A stretch of 64,000 nucleotides of DNA from Aeromicrobium choanae (GTDB taxonomy: Bacteria > Actinomycetota > Actinomycetes > Propionibacteriales > Nocardioidaceae), in the NCBI RefSeq assembly GCF_900167475.1, contig NZ_LT796768.1, positions 2,232,001 through 2,296,000 on the forward strand, read 5' to 3'. The stretch's first letter is position 1, and every line of letters starts with the position of its first letter. Under the pieces are notes generated by a model. The model searched no databases and was not told where the DNA came from. It saw only the letters and a list, made by a program, of their open reading frames with translations. The position numbers were made by a program, and so were the translations under genes. Of this stretch, positions 1 through 8,946 are shown one piece after another.

Positions 1-43
1 GTCGGTCGCACGCAGGCGATCGGTCGGCAGGAGAGGGAACGGC

Positions 44-1489
44 GTGAGCGCTCTGGGAACACGACCCACCCGGGTCGCGCAACGGGGTGGGCTGCGCCGT
101 GCGCTGCTGCTGATCCTGGGCACCGTGGTGTGGCCGGGCATCGCCCAGTTCCTCGCCGGCGCCCGGCGCCTGGGCGCGGTCGTCATGATCCTGTGGGTCG
201 CCGCGATCACCGCCGCGCTCGTGGTGTGGTTCCGGTTCCGCCCCGACCGCGCGCAGGTCATCGACTGGCTCACCGACCCTTCGGTCCTGCAGGTCGCCCG
301 CGTCGCCGGCCTCGTCCTGGCGATCGTGTGGATGTTCCTGTTCGTCGACGCGTGGCGCCTCGCGCTCGTGCGCAGCCTCGGCTGGTGGCGCCTCGGCGTG
401 ATCTCGATCATCAACGTCACGATCGTCGCCCTGGTCACCTCGACCACGTATCTGGGCTGGAACACCGTGACCGCGTCGAAGGACGTCGTCGAGCAGGTCT
501 TCCACGAGACCGAGGTCAAGTCGCCCCTCCAGGGCCGCTACAACATCCTTTTGCTCGGAGCCGACTCCGGCGACGACCGCACCGGCCTGCGCCCCGACTC
601 GATCAACCTCGTGAGCATCGACGCCGAGACCGGCGTGCCCGTGATGGTGTCGCTGCCGCGCAACCTGCAGAACGTGCCGTTCCCCGAGGACTCCCCGATG
701 CGCACGCTCTACCCGTACGGCTACAACTGCGGATCCGAGTGCCTGCTGAACGCCGTGCACACGGCCGCGTCGGGCCGTCCGGACCTCTACCCCAAGAGCA
801 AGGACCCGGGCCTGGACGCCACGCTCGAGGCCGTCGAGGGCGTCACGGGCCTCAAGGTCAACTACCACGTGCTCGTGAACATGAAAGGCTTCTCCAGCCT
901 CGTCGACGCCACCGGCGGCGTGACGATGGACATCAAGGAGCCCATCGCGATGTTCGGCAAGGACGACGCCTGGAAGCAGGTGTACATCCAGCCCGGCAAG
1001 CAGAAGCTCAACGGCAAGGAGGCGCTCTGGTACGGCCGCAGCCGGGTGCAGTCCGACGACTACACGCGCATGGGCCGCCAGAAGTGCCTCATGCAGGCGA
1101 TGCTCGAGCAGCTGAGCCCCGAGCAGGTCGTGCTCAACGCGGGCAAGATCGCCACGAGCTCGGCGCAGATGCTCAGCACTGACATCCCCGCCTCGGAGCT
1201 GGGTGCCTTCGGCGACCTGGCCCTCAAGGCCAAGGACCGCCAGATCGCCACCCTCTCGGTCGTGCCGCCCGAGTACTCCACCGTCACGCCGAACTTCGAG
1301 CAGATCCGCGCCGACGTGGCGAAGCTGGTGGCCAAGAGCGAGCGCCAGCAGAAGAAGCAGGCCAAGCAGTCGGCGCCCACGACGGCCACGCCGACCACCG
1401 AGGCCACGACCGAGGCTCCGACCACCGAGCCGACCACGAAGTCGCCGACCGAGGCCAACAACACCGAGGACCTCGCCGCGTCCTGCTGA
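44..1489 (+). CDS. LytR-CpsA-Psr (LCP) family cell-wall ligase
   Basis: LCP proteins are membrane-anchored phosphotransferases that attach polyprenyl-linked glycopolymers (arabinogalactan or teichoic-type polymers) to peptidoglycan outside the cell. The 481-residue protein has four hydrophobic segments at about 20-40, 43-63, 84-105 and 115-138, then the catalytic domain from about 165 to 390. Typical LCP signatures are visible: GADSGDDR (172-179), RPDS (183-186) and PRN (205-207), carrying the Asp and Arg residues that bind the pyrophosphate lipid. The C-terminus is a low-complexity Thr/Glu/Pro tail, probably spanning the wall. A GTG start at 44 follows a good GGAGAGGG ribosome site. The adjacent polysaccharide ABC exporter on the other strand fits an envelope glycopolymer role. 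In mycobacteria an LCP gene (Rv3267) also lies near whiB2. Family is sure; the polymer is not known. Confidence 0.93.
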   Translation: MSALGTRPTRVAQRGGLRRALLLILGTVVWPGIAQFLAGARRLGAVVMILWVAAITAALVVWFRFRPDRAQVIDWLTDPSVLQVARVAGLVLAIVWMFLFVDAWRLALVRSLGWWRLGVISIINVTIVALVTSTTYLGWNTVTASKDVVEQVFHETEVKSPLQGRYNILLLGADSGDDRTGLRPDSINLVSIDAETGVPVMVSLPRNLQNVPFPEDSPMRTLYPYGYNCGSECLLNAVHTAASGRPDLYPKSKDPGLDATLEAVEGVTGLKVNYHVLVNMKGFSSLVDATGGVTMDIKEPIAMFGKDDAWKQVYIQPGKQKLNGKEALWYGRSRVQSDDYTRMGRQKCLMQAMLEQLSPEQVVLNAGKIATSSAQMLSTDIPASELGAFGDLALKAKDRQIATLSVVPPEYSTVTPNFEQIRADVAKLVAKSERQQKKQAKQSAPTTATPTTEATTEAPTTEPTTKSPTEANNTEDLAASC

Positions 1490-1518
1490 CCGCGGTGAGT
1501 GGGCGCGGGGTCAGTGCG

Positions 1519-2295
1519 TCAGCGGGTCTCTTCGTAGGCGGCGATGACCTCGTCGGGGTCGCCGTCCATCATGAGCTCGCCCTTCTCGATCCAGATCACG
1601 CGGTTGCACGTGTCGCGGATCGACTGCATCGAGTGGCTCACCAGGAACACGGTGCCCGCGTTGTCGCGGATCTCGCGGATGCGCTGCTCGCTGCGCTTGC
1701 GGAACTTCCGGTCGCCCACGGCCAGCGCCTCGTCGACGATGAGGATCTCGTGGTTGCGGATCGTGGCGATCGCGAACTTCAGGCGGGCGGTCATGCCCGA
1801 GGAGTACGTGCGCATGGGCAGGTCGATGAACGGCCGGATGCCGGCGAAGTCGACGATCTCCTCGTAGCGCTCCTCGATCTCGGCCTTGGAGAAGCCGAGG
1901 GCCAGGCCGCCCAGGATGACGTTGCGCTGGCCCGACAGGGGCTTGATGAGGGCTGCGCCCACGCCGAGCATGCTGGGGCGCGAGCTGGCGTAGATGGCGC
2001 CGCGCGTGGCGGGGGTCAGTCCGGTGATGGCGCGCATCAGGGTGGACTTGCCCGAGCCGTTGGAGCCGATCACGCCGATGCTGTCGTTCTCGTACGCGGT
2101 GAACGAGATGCCCTTGAGGGCATGCACGGTGCGGGTGCGCTTGGCGCGGCGCAGCAGCCCGCCGCGGTCGGCCTCGGTGGCGCGCTTGCCGGTGGCGAAG
2201 ACGCGGTACTCCACGTGCAGGTCCTGAACGACGACGACGGGACGACGCTCCTCGGCCGTGCCGGAGGTCTCGGGGGACTCAGTCGACGCGACCAT
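1519..2295 (-). CDS. Polysaccharide ABC exporter ATP-binding subunit (Wzt/TagH/RfbE type)
   Basis: This 258-residue ATPase would energise export of a lipid-linked envelope polysaccharide across the inner membrane. Walker A GSNGSGKST is at 77-85, the signature YSSGM at 164-168 and Walker B ILIVDEA at 184-190. The YSSGM form of the signature and the N-terminal extension before the P-loop are typical of the O-antigen, teichoic acid and galactan exporter subfamily. There is no C-terminal carbohydrate-binding domain, so it resembles the short TagH/RfbE forms. The ATG at 2295 lies inside the end of the upstream permease gene (17-nt overlap), so the two are translationally coupled. The convergent LCP gene supports a wall-polymer export and ligation unit. 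Confidence 0.93.
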   Translation of the reverse strand: MVASTESPETSGTAEERRPVVVVQDLHVEYRVFATGKRATEADRGGLLRRAKRTRTVHALKGISFTAYENDSIGVIGSNGSGKSTLMRAITGLTPATRGAIYASSRPSMLGVGAALIKPLSGQRNVILGGLALGFSKAEIEERYEEIVDFAGIRPFIDLPMRTYSSGMTARLKFAIATIRNHEILIVDEALAVGDRKFRKRSEQRIREIRDNAGTVFLVSHSMQSIRDTCNRVIWIEKGELMMDGDPDEVIAAYEETR

Positions 2296-3142
2296 AGCGC
2301 TCCTCCGCAGCCCAGAAGAAGACCGTGCCGATCACGAGCAGGCCGATCGACCAGACGGCGATGATGGGCCAGAACTGCATCCGCACGTCGTACAGCGGGT
2401 CCGAGTCCAGCAGCAGCTCGCGCGAGAGGCTCAGGAAGGCGTAGACCGGCTGGAACTCGATGACCTGCAGCAGCCGGGGGTTGCCCTCGAAGCGGATGTC
2501 GAAGCTGAAGAAGATGCCGGTCGTGTAGAAGAAGAACCGCGTGATGAACGGCAGCAGGTTCCCCAGGTCCGGCAGGTGCACGGTGAGCCGCGCGGTGATG
2601 AGGGCGACGCCGAGGCAGAACAGGAAGTACAGGGCGGTCAGCGGCAGCATCAGCAGCCAGTTCCACGTGGGCAGGTGACCCATGACGACCAGGAAGATCA
2701 TCAGCAGCCCGATCGTGGGCACCAGCTGGAGGAACTTCTGCACGACCACGGAGATCGGCAGTGCCATCCGCGGGAAGGCGAGGCTCTGCACGAGGGCCTG
2801 GTTCGACGTGATCGACTTCGACCCGCTGCCCATGCAGGCGGAGAAGAACTCGAACATGAACACGCCGATGATCAGGAACGCGACGAAGTCGGGGACCGAC
2901 TTCGTGCTGGCCATGAGGATGCCGAAGACGATGCCGAACACCGCGGCGTTGAGGATCGGCTTGAGGACGATCCACAGCATGCCCAGGCGCTGGCGCTGGT
3001 TCTCGGCCTCGATGCGGAACTTCGCCAGCGAGACGATGAAGTCCTTGCGTTGCGCGACGCCCCGCAGATATTCGGCCAGCGGGGGTCGGCCGCCCACCCG
3101 GGTCAGGCCGTGGGCCTGCGGGTCGTCGACCGTTGGGGTCAT
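2279..3142 (-). CDS. Polysaccharide ABC exporter permease (Wzm/TagG/RfbD type)
   Basis: This is the membrane partner of the following ATPase, a 287-residue ABC-2 type permease with about six hydrophobic segments. The N-terminal LAEYLRGVAQRKDFIVSLAK stretch and the FRIEAENQRQRLGMLWIVLKP stretch are typical of ABC-2 polyglycan exporters. I chose the ATG at 3142 (MTPTVDD). The frame stays open to 3307, but the extra 55 residues are Arg/Pro-rich shadow translation. The gene overlaps the ATPase start by 17 nt. The exported polymer cannot be told from sequence; galactan or a teichoic-type polymer are the likely options in this group. Confidence 0.92.
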   Translation of the reverse strand: MTPTVDDPQAHGLTRVGGRPPLAEYLRGVAQRKDFIVSLAKFRIEAENQRQRLGMLWIVLKPILNAAVFGIVFGILMASTKSVPDFVAFLIIGVFMFEFFSACMGSGSKSITSNQALVQSLAFPRMALPISVVVQKFLQLVPTIGLLMIFLVVMGHLPTWNWLLMLPLTALYFLFCLGVALITARLTVHLPDLGNLLPFITRFFFYTTGIFFSFDIRFEGNPRLLQVIEFQPVYAFLSLSRELLLDSDPLYDVRMQFWPIIAVWSIGLLVIGTVFFWAAEERYGRVD

Positions 3143-3230
3143 GCGTGGTTCCTGTCGTGATGTGTCGCGGGCATCAGCGGGCGGCCCGGATGCCCCGTCG
3201 AGTCTAGGGCACCGACCATGGCCGTCCGGG

Positions 3231-3899
3231 TCACCGTCCCTCCTCGCCGAGCCGCGCGTGCTCCTGCGCCGCGATGCGCGCGAGATCGTCGGGGCCGGCG
3301 CCGGCAACCATCACCAGCGAGCCGCCTCCCGCCAGCGCCGCCGCGAGGTCGGCGGCGTCGTCGGCGACCGGCTGCGGCTCGCGCACGATCCGGTCCGCGA
3401 GACCGGGGCCGGAGAGCAGATCGGCATGCGTCGCCGTGCGCCCGCCGAGCTCGAGCGCGAGGTCGTCCGGGGCGGGCGGATCGAGGTCGATGAAGACGTC
3501 GGGGCTCGACGGGACGTGGATCGCGACGTCGAGGAAGCCGTCCGGCTCGGCGGGGAACCGGCCGCCGAGGGGACGCAGGGAGGCGGCGAGCCGCACCGGC
3601 TCGGTGGCCTCGAGGTCGGGCCCGGCCAGGCCGATGTCGGCGGCGTCGTCGACGACCACCGCGCCGACCCGCCAGGCGCCCAGGATCCACACGTAGCGCA
3701 GCCAGTGGCTGGGCAGGCCGATGCGGATCCGCGTGCCGCGCTCGGCGTCGAGCTCGTCGACGAGGAAGTTGGCGACCTTGGCGACCCAGTTGGCCAGGGT
3801 CACCCCGCTGAGCTCCACGCGCTCGCCCGTGGCGACGTCGTAGTACGTGACCACGGGGGTGGGGGAGGGGCGAAGTACGGTGGCGAGAGTCGTGGTCAC
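3231..3899 (-). CDS. TIGR03089 family protein (truncated acyl-CoA-synthetase-like)
   Basis: A 222-residue cytoplasmic protein that resembles only the N-terminal part of AMP-dependent acyl-CoA synthetases, matching what I know as the actinobacterial TIGR03089 family. The features YYDVATGERVELSG, LANWVAKVANFL and RIRIGLPSHWLRYVWILGAWRVGAVVV correspond to the opening of the adenylation fold. The AMP-binding motif and the C-terminal lid are absent, so it is unlikely to be a full ligase. The gene is monocistronic and divergent from whiB2 across about 100 bases. Family recognition is good; molecular function is unknown. Confidence 0.8.
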   Translation of the reverse strand: MTTTLATVLRPSPTPVVTYYDVATGERVELSGVTLANWVAKVANFLVDELDAERGTRIRIGLPSHWLRYVWILGAWRVGAVVVDDAADIGLAGPDLEATEPVRLAASLRPLGGRFPAEPDGFLDVAIHVPSSPDVFIDLDPPAPDDLALELGGRTATHADLLSGPGLADRIVREPQPVADDAADLAAALAGGGSLVMVAGAGPDDLARIAAQEHARLGEEGR

Positions 3900-3966
3900 G
3901 CCTCGACGCTAGCGCGGCCCCTGGAGCCGCGACACGCCGAGGAATGCCTGACATTTGCTATTCGGC

Positions 3967-4002
3967 TTGACGTTTGGCAGGCAGACGTCTGTAATTACAG
4001 AC
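3967..4002 (+). promoter_or_regulatory. whiB2 promoter with 16-bp palindrome at the start codon
   Basis: A sigma-70-like promoter is visible: TTGACG at 3967-3972, a 17-nt spacer, and TGTAAT at 3990-3995. The predicted transcription start falls on or next to the ATG at 4003, so the mRNA should be leaderless; no ribosome site is seen. The perfect palindrome GTCTGTAATTACAGAC (3987-4002) covers the -10 box and ends exactly before the ATG, an ideal place for a repressor. The binding protein is not known. Confidence 0.7.
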
Positions 4003-4254
4003 ATGTCATTAGTCGGTTGGATCGAGGGCGACGACCCCGAGCTCATGTGGCAGGAGCGCGCGCTGTGCGCTCAGACCGACCCCGAGTCGTTCTTCCCCGA
4101 GAAGGGCGGCTCCACGCGGGAGGCCAAGCGTGTGTGCCTGAGCTGCGACGTCAGGGGTGAGTGCCTGGAGTACGCACTCGCTCACGACGAGCGCTTCGGC
4201 ATCTGGGGTGGACTGTCCGAGCGAGAGCGTCGCAAGCTCAAGAAGCGCGCCTGA
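4003..4254 (+). CDS. whiB2: WhiB-family iron-sulfur transcription factor (WhiB2/WhmD type)
   Basis: WhiB proteins carry a [4Fe-4S] cluster and act with the primary sigma factor to control septation and development genes. This 83-residue protein has the four conserved cysteines (ALCAQ, then CLSCDVRGEC), the GIWGG turn (GIWGGLSERER) and a basic C-terminus (RRKLKKRA). I chose the ATG at 4003 (MSLVGW). An upstream in-frame start at 3955 would place the promoter inside the gene. Assignment to WhiB2 rests on context: DUF3499, the zincin-like protein and an LCP gene surround whiB2 (Rv3260c, SCO3034) in other actinobacteria. In those genomes fbiA and fbiB are next door; here the cof genes are 56 kb away. 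Confidence 0.92.
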   Translation: MSLVGWIEGDDPELMWQERALCAQTDPESFFPEKGGSTREAKRVCLSCDVRGECLEYALAHDERFGIWGGLSERERRKLKKRA

Positions 4255-4310
4255 TCGAGAGCGCCAGTTCGACACCTGACGGTTCGTCGCAACCGCCTAG
4301 GGTGGCGATC

Positions 4311-7118
4311 ATGCACGACGACGAGCCCCTGGACGAGCCGGTCGCGGCGTGGCGTTCGCGCCCCCCGACCGTCGTCGCCGTCCTCGTCGCCCACCGCGGA
4401 TCGCGGTGGCTGCCCCAGACCCTGGCCTCGCTCGACCGGCTCCACCACCGGCCCGACCACCTCGTCCTGGTCCATGACGACAGCGACCCCGCCACCCGCG
4501 ATCTACTGACCGGCCACGCCGGTGCCAGCCGGATCGTGCAGGCACCGCCCGGGCGCGGGTTCGGCGGCCAGGTCGCCGCGGCGCTCGAGGCCGAGACCGA
4601 GGCCTACGACTGGATCTGGCTGCTGCACGACGACCAGATCTGCGATCCCGACGCCCTCTCCGGACTCCTCGACGAGGCCACCGCCTCTGACGACATCGGC
4701 ATCGTCGGCCCCAAGGTGCGGGAGTGGCCCTCGCTGAAGCGCCTGCTCGAGGTGGGCCTCACCGTCACCGGCACCGGCCAGCGCGAGACCATGCTCGAGT
4801 CCGGCGAGCCCGACGCCGGGCAGCACGACCGCCCGCGCGACGTCCTCGCGGTGGGCTCGGCGGGCATGCTCGTGCGGCGCGACGTCTGGGAGCGCCTGGG
4901 CGGCACCGACCCACGGCTCCCGCTGTTCTTCGACGACATCGACTTCGGCTGGCGCGCCAATCGCGCCGGCTACCGCGTGCGCACCGCGCCGCGATCGATC
5001 GTGTTCCACGCCGAGGCCAGCAGCAACAAGCGGCGCGTCCGGCGCAAGGGCGTCCGCGAGCACGCGGGCGAGCGCCGCGCCGCCGCACTGCACACGATGC
5101 TGGCCAACAGCGACCCGCTGCGGTTCCTGCCCATGAGCATCCGCCTGTTCGTCGGCTCGCTGCTGAGGTTCCTCGGCTTCATCGTCGGCAAGGACCTGCG
5201 GTCGGCGCGCGGCGAGATCATGGCGATGGTCACGGTGTTCGCCAACCCGGGCCCCATGATCGCCGCCCGCCGCCGCCGCAAGCCGCTGGTCCGGCGCTCC
5301 AACCGCGAGCTCGGCGACCTCTTCGCCCCCTTCTGGATGCCCTACCAGCACGGCCTCGACCTCGCCGCGTCCACGATGCAGGCGGTCGTGCGGCCCGAGT
5401 CGGTCGAGTCGCTCGGGCTGCGCACGATCGGCGTCCCGGAGGACGACGAGGAGGACCCGGTCGTCGTCGACCAGCCGCCGTGGTGGCGCCGCCGGCCGTG
5501 GCTGACCTGGGTCATCGTGCTGCTCGCCGGCTCGCTCGTCGCCGCCCGCTCGGTTGCGGCCGGTCAGCTGTTCAGCCCGGTCCTGCCCGCCTCACCGGAC
5601 TCCGTCGAGGCGTGGTGGGGGCTGCTGTTCGAGCGGTCGCACGCGGTCGGTCTCGGCAGTGCCGACGTCGCCCCCGCCTACGTGGTGCCGCTCGCGGCGG
5701 TCGGTCTGCTCGCGTGGTTCGCCCCCGGGGCGATCCCGTGGATCCTCACCGTCCTGGCGGTGCCGTTCGCGGCCCTGACGGCCCATCGGTTCGGCCGCCT
5801 CGTCAGCGACGACCGCGGGGTGCGGATGGCCTGGGCCGTCTCGTACGGCCTCGTCGTCGCCGTCACCGGCGCCGTCTCCGGCGGCCGTCTCGGCACGGTG
5901 ATCGTGCTCGTGGTGGCGCCGCTCTTCGCCAACGTCCTGCTGCGGCTCGTGCTCGAGCCCACCTGGACCCGGGCGGTGCTCGTCGGGCTGTGGATCGCGC
6001 TCGTGGCCGCGTTCGCGCCCGTCGCGTGGGCGCTCGGGATCGTGGCGCTCGTGGTCAGCGCCCTGCTCGTGCGTCCCGCCGCGCGGTACCTCGCGCTCAG
6101 CGCCGTCGTGGGCACGGCGCTGCTCGGACCGTGGCTCCTCGACCGCGTCCTCTCCGGGCGCATCTGGTGGGAGGCCGGCAATCCCGTCGACGCACCCGCC
6201 TCCGCGTGGGACGTCGTCACCGGAACGGGCGGCGGCCCCGGTGCCGCGCCGTGGTGGATCGCGGTGCCCCTGCTCGTGCTCGCCGTCGCCGCACTCGTGC
6301 CCGAGGCCACCCGTCGTTCGGTCACCGGCGCCTGGATCGTCGCGGTCGTCGGCCTGGCCGCCGGACTGCTCGCGTCCGTCTCGACCTACGTGCCCTTCCC
6401 CGGCGCGCCCGCCGTGCGGGCGTGGGCCGGGCTGGGGGCGGGGCTGTGGCTGGGCGGCCTGCTCACCGCCGTGCTCTTCGCCTGGCCCGTCCTGCGCACC
6501 CGGCGGTACCGGCGCTGGCGGCGACCCGCGATCGCGCTGCTCGCGGCATTCCCGATCCTGGCCGGCAGCTGGCTGGTCGTCCGGGGGATCGACGACCCGC
6601 TGGAGTCCGGCGACGCTCGGGTCGTGCCCGCCTTCCTGGCGGCCCGGCCCGGCACCACGGTCGTCCTCACCGGCGACTCCGAGTCCGGGATCGTCGCCGA
6701 CGCCGTCGTCGGCCCGGGCCCGTACCTCGGAGCGGAGGCACTGCGCACCACCGCCGAGCGTGAGCAGCGGTTGCACGACACCGTCGTCTCGCTCGTCACG
6801 ACGCCCACGCGCGACGACGTCGACGAGCTGGCCCGGCTGGGCGTCGACAGCATCTACGCCCCGGACGTGGACCTGGACCTCGCGCGCCGCATCGACGCCG
6901 CGCCCGGCCTGGCCCCGAAGGGCAGCGACTCACCCGACTCGCGGGTCTGGTCGGTGACCTCCGAGGTGGAGGCCGAGCCCGCGCCCGAGGCCGGTCCCGC
7001 CCGCCCGTGGCTCTCCGGGCTGTGGGTGCTGGCCTGGCTCGGCGCGTTCATCGGCGCGCTGCCCGTGCGGCGCACCGTGGCCTCCGCGCCCTCGCCCGAC
7101 GAGGAGGACGACGCATGA
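4311..7118 (+). CDS. GT2 glycosyltransferase with large polytopic membrane domain
   Basis: The 935-residue protein joins an N-terminal family 2 glycosyltransferase domain (about 20-280) to a long hydrophobic region with roughly ten or more membrane spans starting near 395. Catalytic acidic motifs are visible: HDD at 55-57, LLHDDQI at 105-110 and FFDDIDFGWR near 205-215. An RRRKP/RRRP basic stretch precedes the first span. It probably adds sugar to an envelope glycan at the membrane. I start it at ATG 4311 (MHDDEPL); the frame is open further upstream but overlaps whiB2. It is followed with a 4-nt ATGA overlap by the DUF5719 gene, an arrangement conserved near whiB in Streptomyces. Donor and acceptor are unknown. 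Confidence 0.9.
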   Translation: MHDDEPLDEPVAAWRSRPPTVVAVLVAHRGSRWLPQTLASLDRLHHRPDHLVLVHDDSDPATRDLLTGHAGASRIVQAPPGRGFGGQVAAALEAETEAYDWIWLLHDDQICDPDALSGLLDEATASDDIGIVGPKVREWPSLKRLLEVGLTVTGTGQRETMLESGEPDAGQHDRPRDVLAVGSAGMLVRRDVWERLGGTDPRLPLFFDDIDFGWRANRAGYRVRTAPRSIVFHAEASSNKRRVRRKGVREHAGERRAAALHTMLANSDPLRFLPMSIRLFVGSLLRFLGFIVGKDLRSARGEIMAMVTVFANPGPMIAARRRRKPLVRRSNRELGDLFAPFWMPYQHGLDLAASTMQAVVRPESVESLGLRTIGVPEDDEEDPVVVDQPPWWRRRPWLTWVIVLLAGSLVAARSVAAGQLFSPVLPASPDSVEAWWGLLFERSHAVGLGSADVAPAYVVPLAAVGLLAWFAPGAIPWILTVLAVPFAALTAHRFGRLVSDDRGVRMAWAVSYGLVVAVTGAVSGGRLGTVIVLVVAPLFANVLLRLVLEPTWTRAVLVGLWIALVAAFAPVAWALGIVALVVSALLVRPAARYLALSAVVGTALLGPWLLDRVLSGRIWWEAGNPVDAPASAWDVVTGTGGGPGAAPWWIAVPLLVLAVAALVPEATRRSVTGAWIVAVVGLAAGLLASVSTYVPFPGAPAVRAWAGLGAGLWLGGLLTAVLFAWPVLRTRRYRRWRRPAIALLAAFPILAGSWLVVRGIDDPLESGDARVVPAFLAARPGTTVVLTGDSESGIVADAVVGPGPYLGAEALRTTAEREQRLHDTVVSLVTTPTRDDVDELARLGVDSIYAPDVDLDLARRIDAAPGLAPKGSDSPDSRVWSVTSEVEAEPAPEAGPARPWLSGLWVLAWLGAFIGALPVRRTVASAPSPDEEDDA

Positions 7119-8437
7119 CCACTCGATTCCCCGTGCGCTTCATCCTCCCCGTGATCGCACTGCTGCTCGTCGGGGCGGTCTGGTTCGTGCCCGAGCCGGA
7201 GCCACCCGTCGTCGCCGGGGGCAGCCAGACCGTGGAGGTGCGCCAGACCGTCTGGGCGTGCCCCGTGCAGTCCGGCTGGACCGTGGCCGCCGGGCAGGTC
7301 GCGCCGGGCACCGAGGCCGTGGCGCGGCCCATCCCGTCGGAGGCGGCGGCCGATCCCGTGTGGGCGCAGGCTGATCGCTGGCGCACGGCCGAGCCCGGCG
7401 GTGACGCGCTCGTGCTCGAGCAGTCCGGCGAGGGCTCCGGCTCGGTCGGCTACGTCGCCGGAACCACCAAGGGCGACGCCGTGCTCGGCGCGTGCCCGGC
7501 GGTGGTCGACGAGGCCTGGTTCACCGGCCTCGGCGACCGAGGACGCTCCGACGCCACGATCACGCTGGTCAATCTCGGCGAGAACCGCGCCGTCGCCGAC
7601 CTGACGTGGTGGGGCACCAACGGCCCGATCCAGTCGCTCGACACGTCGGGCCTCGTCGTCGAGGCCGGACAGCAGCGCGAGATCGAGGTCGACCGGGTCG
7701 CCGCAGGTGAGGGAGTCGTCGCGGCGCACGTGTCGCGGCGGCGGGGCTCGCTCACGGCGATGGCGCTCGACGCGGGGCCGGGCGGGACCGACCTGCTCAC
7801 GCCCGCGCCCGGGCCTGCCACCGAACAGGTCCTGGCCGGTCTCCCCGAGGGCGACGGCACGCGCCTCGCCCTGGTCAACCCCGGCACGTCCACGGCCCAC
7901 GTCGCCGTGGCCGTGCGGGGCCCTGAGGGCTCCTTCGCGGCCCAGGGGCTCGAGGACGTGACGGTCGAGCCCGAGTCGACGCGGGTCGTGGCGATCCCCG
8001 GCTCGGTCGACCTCGATCGCGCCTCGCTGGCGATCACGTCCGACCTTCCCGTGGTGGCCTCGGCGTCGGTGGAGACCGACGGCGACGTCGCGCGGATCGC
8101 GCCGGCTCCCTCGCTCACCGGACCCGCTGTCGTGCCCGTCCGGCTCGGGGGCACCGCGGTGCGGACCGTGCTGACGAGCAAGGACGCGGCCGAGGTGCAG
8201 GTCGAGGCGTTCTCCGCCTCGATGGAGTCGCTCGGCACGAGCCAGGTCGTGCTGCAGGCCGGCGTCTCGGCGCTCGTCCCGGCGCCCAAGGGCCGGCCGG
8301 CCTACCTCGTGCTCACCCCCAAGGAGGGCCAGCAGGTGATGGCCGGGGCGTGGCAGGTCGACGGCGACCGCGTCGCCGCCACCGCGGTGCGTCCGGCGCC
8401 GGTCTCGGTGATCGCCCCGGGCGTCTCGGTGCGCTGA
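7115..8437 (+). CDS. DUF5719 family secreted/membrane-anchored protein
   Basis: A 440-residue protein with one N-terminal hydrophobic anchor (about 7-24, FILPVIALLLVGAVWFV) and an extracytoplasmic beta-rich remainder. It contains repeated modules of the type WAC.VQSG..., TITLVNLGENRAVADLTWW and TRLALVNPGTSTAHVAVAV, which look like two copies of an Ig-like or beta-sandwich fold. It matches the actinobacterial DUF5719 family. The ATG at 7115 overlaps the stop of the upstream glycosyltransferase by 4 nt, so the two are co-translated and probably work together at the envelope. No catalytic motif is visible. Confidence 0.83.
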   Translation: MTTRFPVRFILPVIALLLVGAVWFVPEPEPPVVAGGSQTVEVRQTVWACPVQSGWTVAAGQVAPGTEAVARPIPSEAAADPVWAQADRWRTAEPGGDALVLEQSGEGSGSVGYVAGTTKGDAVLGACPAVVDEAWFTGLGDRGRSDATITLVNLGENRAVADLTWWGTNGPIQSLDTSGLVVEAGQQREIEVDRVAAGEGVVAAHVSRRRGSLTAMALDAGPGGTDLLTPAPGPATEQVLAGLPEGDGTRLALVNPGTSTAHVAVAVRGPEGSFAAQGLEDVTVEPESTRVVAIPGSVDLDRASLAITSDLPVVASASVETDGDVARIAPAPSLTGPAVVPVRLGGTAVRTVLTSKDAAEVQVEAFSASMESLGTSQVVLQAGVSALVPAPKGRPAYLVLTPKEGQQVMAGAWQVDGDRVAATAVRPAPVSVIAPGVSVR

Positions 8438-8444
8438 GCGCCAC

Positions 8445-8897
8445 TCAGGGGCGCGGGTCGAGGTCCTCGGGGTCGTGGTGCCAGACCTCGCCGAGCCGCG
8501 TCAGCAGGACGGTCCAGACGTGCTCCTCGAGATCGGCGGCACTGCGGGCGCGGCCGATCACGGGCAGCCGGTAGATCACGATCCGGAAGCCTCCCGGGGC
8601 CGTGTTCACGATGCTGCGGGGGACCGGCTCGTCCCAGCCGGGCGGCAGCAGGGGAGCCTCCTCGACGACCACCTCGACGTGATCGGGCTCGCGCGCGAAG
8701 TGGTGGTCGAGCCGCGTCAGCACCCCGGCGACGAGGTCGTCGAAGGCCTCGCGAGGGTTGCGGTGGGCCGGAGCCCCGTGCGGCGAGAGCGGGCCGGGCA
8801 GCGACATCACGCCCCGCGGTCCGCGACCGCGCCGGTCGCGAGAGCGGCCGGGACGAGGGCCGTGGACCTCGGGTGCGGGTCCGGGTTCGCTGGCCAT
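8445..8897 (-). CDS. Minimal zincin-like (metallopeptidase family) protein, degenerate
   Basis: This 150-residue protein aligns by eye with the small metallopeptidase family found beside whiB2 and DUF3499 (Rv3259-like). The Arg-rich N-terminus (RSRDRRGRGPRGV), VEEAP, RIVIYRLPVIGRARSAADLEEHVWTVLLTRLGEVW are family landmarks. The active-site helix that should carry HExxH reads TRLGEVWHH here, so the first His and the Glu of the motif are missing. It may be a non-catalytic member, as I believe is common in actinobacteria. The gene faces the DUF5719 gene with 7 nt between stop codons and diverges from DUF3499. Confidence 0.75.
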   Translation of the reverse strand: MASEPGPAPEVHGPRPGRSRDRRGRGPRGVMSLPGPLSPHGAPAHRNPREAFDDLVAGVLTRLDHHFAREPDHVEVVVEEAPLLPPGWDEPVPRSIVNTAPGGFRIVIYRLPVIGRARSAADLEEHVWTVLLTRLGEVWHHDPEDLDPRP

Positions 8898-8946
8898 CCG
8901 GTGAGCCTACTGCGGGCGGCTGGGCCGGCGGGTTAACCTCGCCCTC

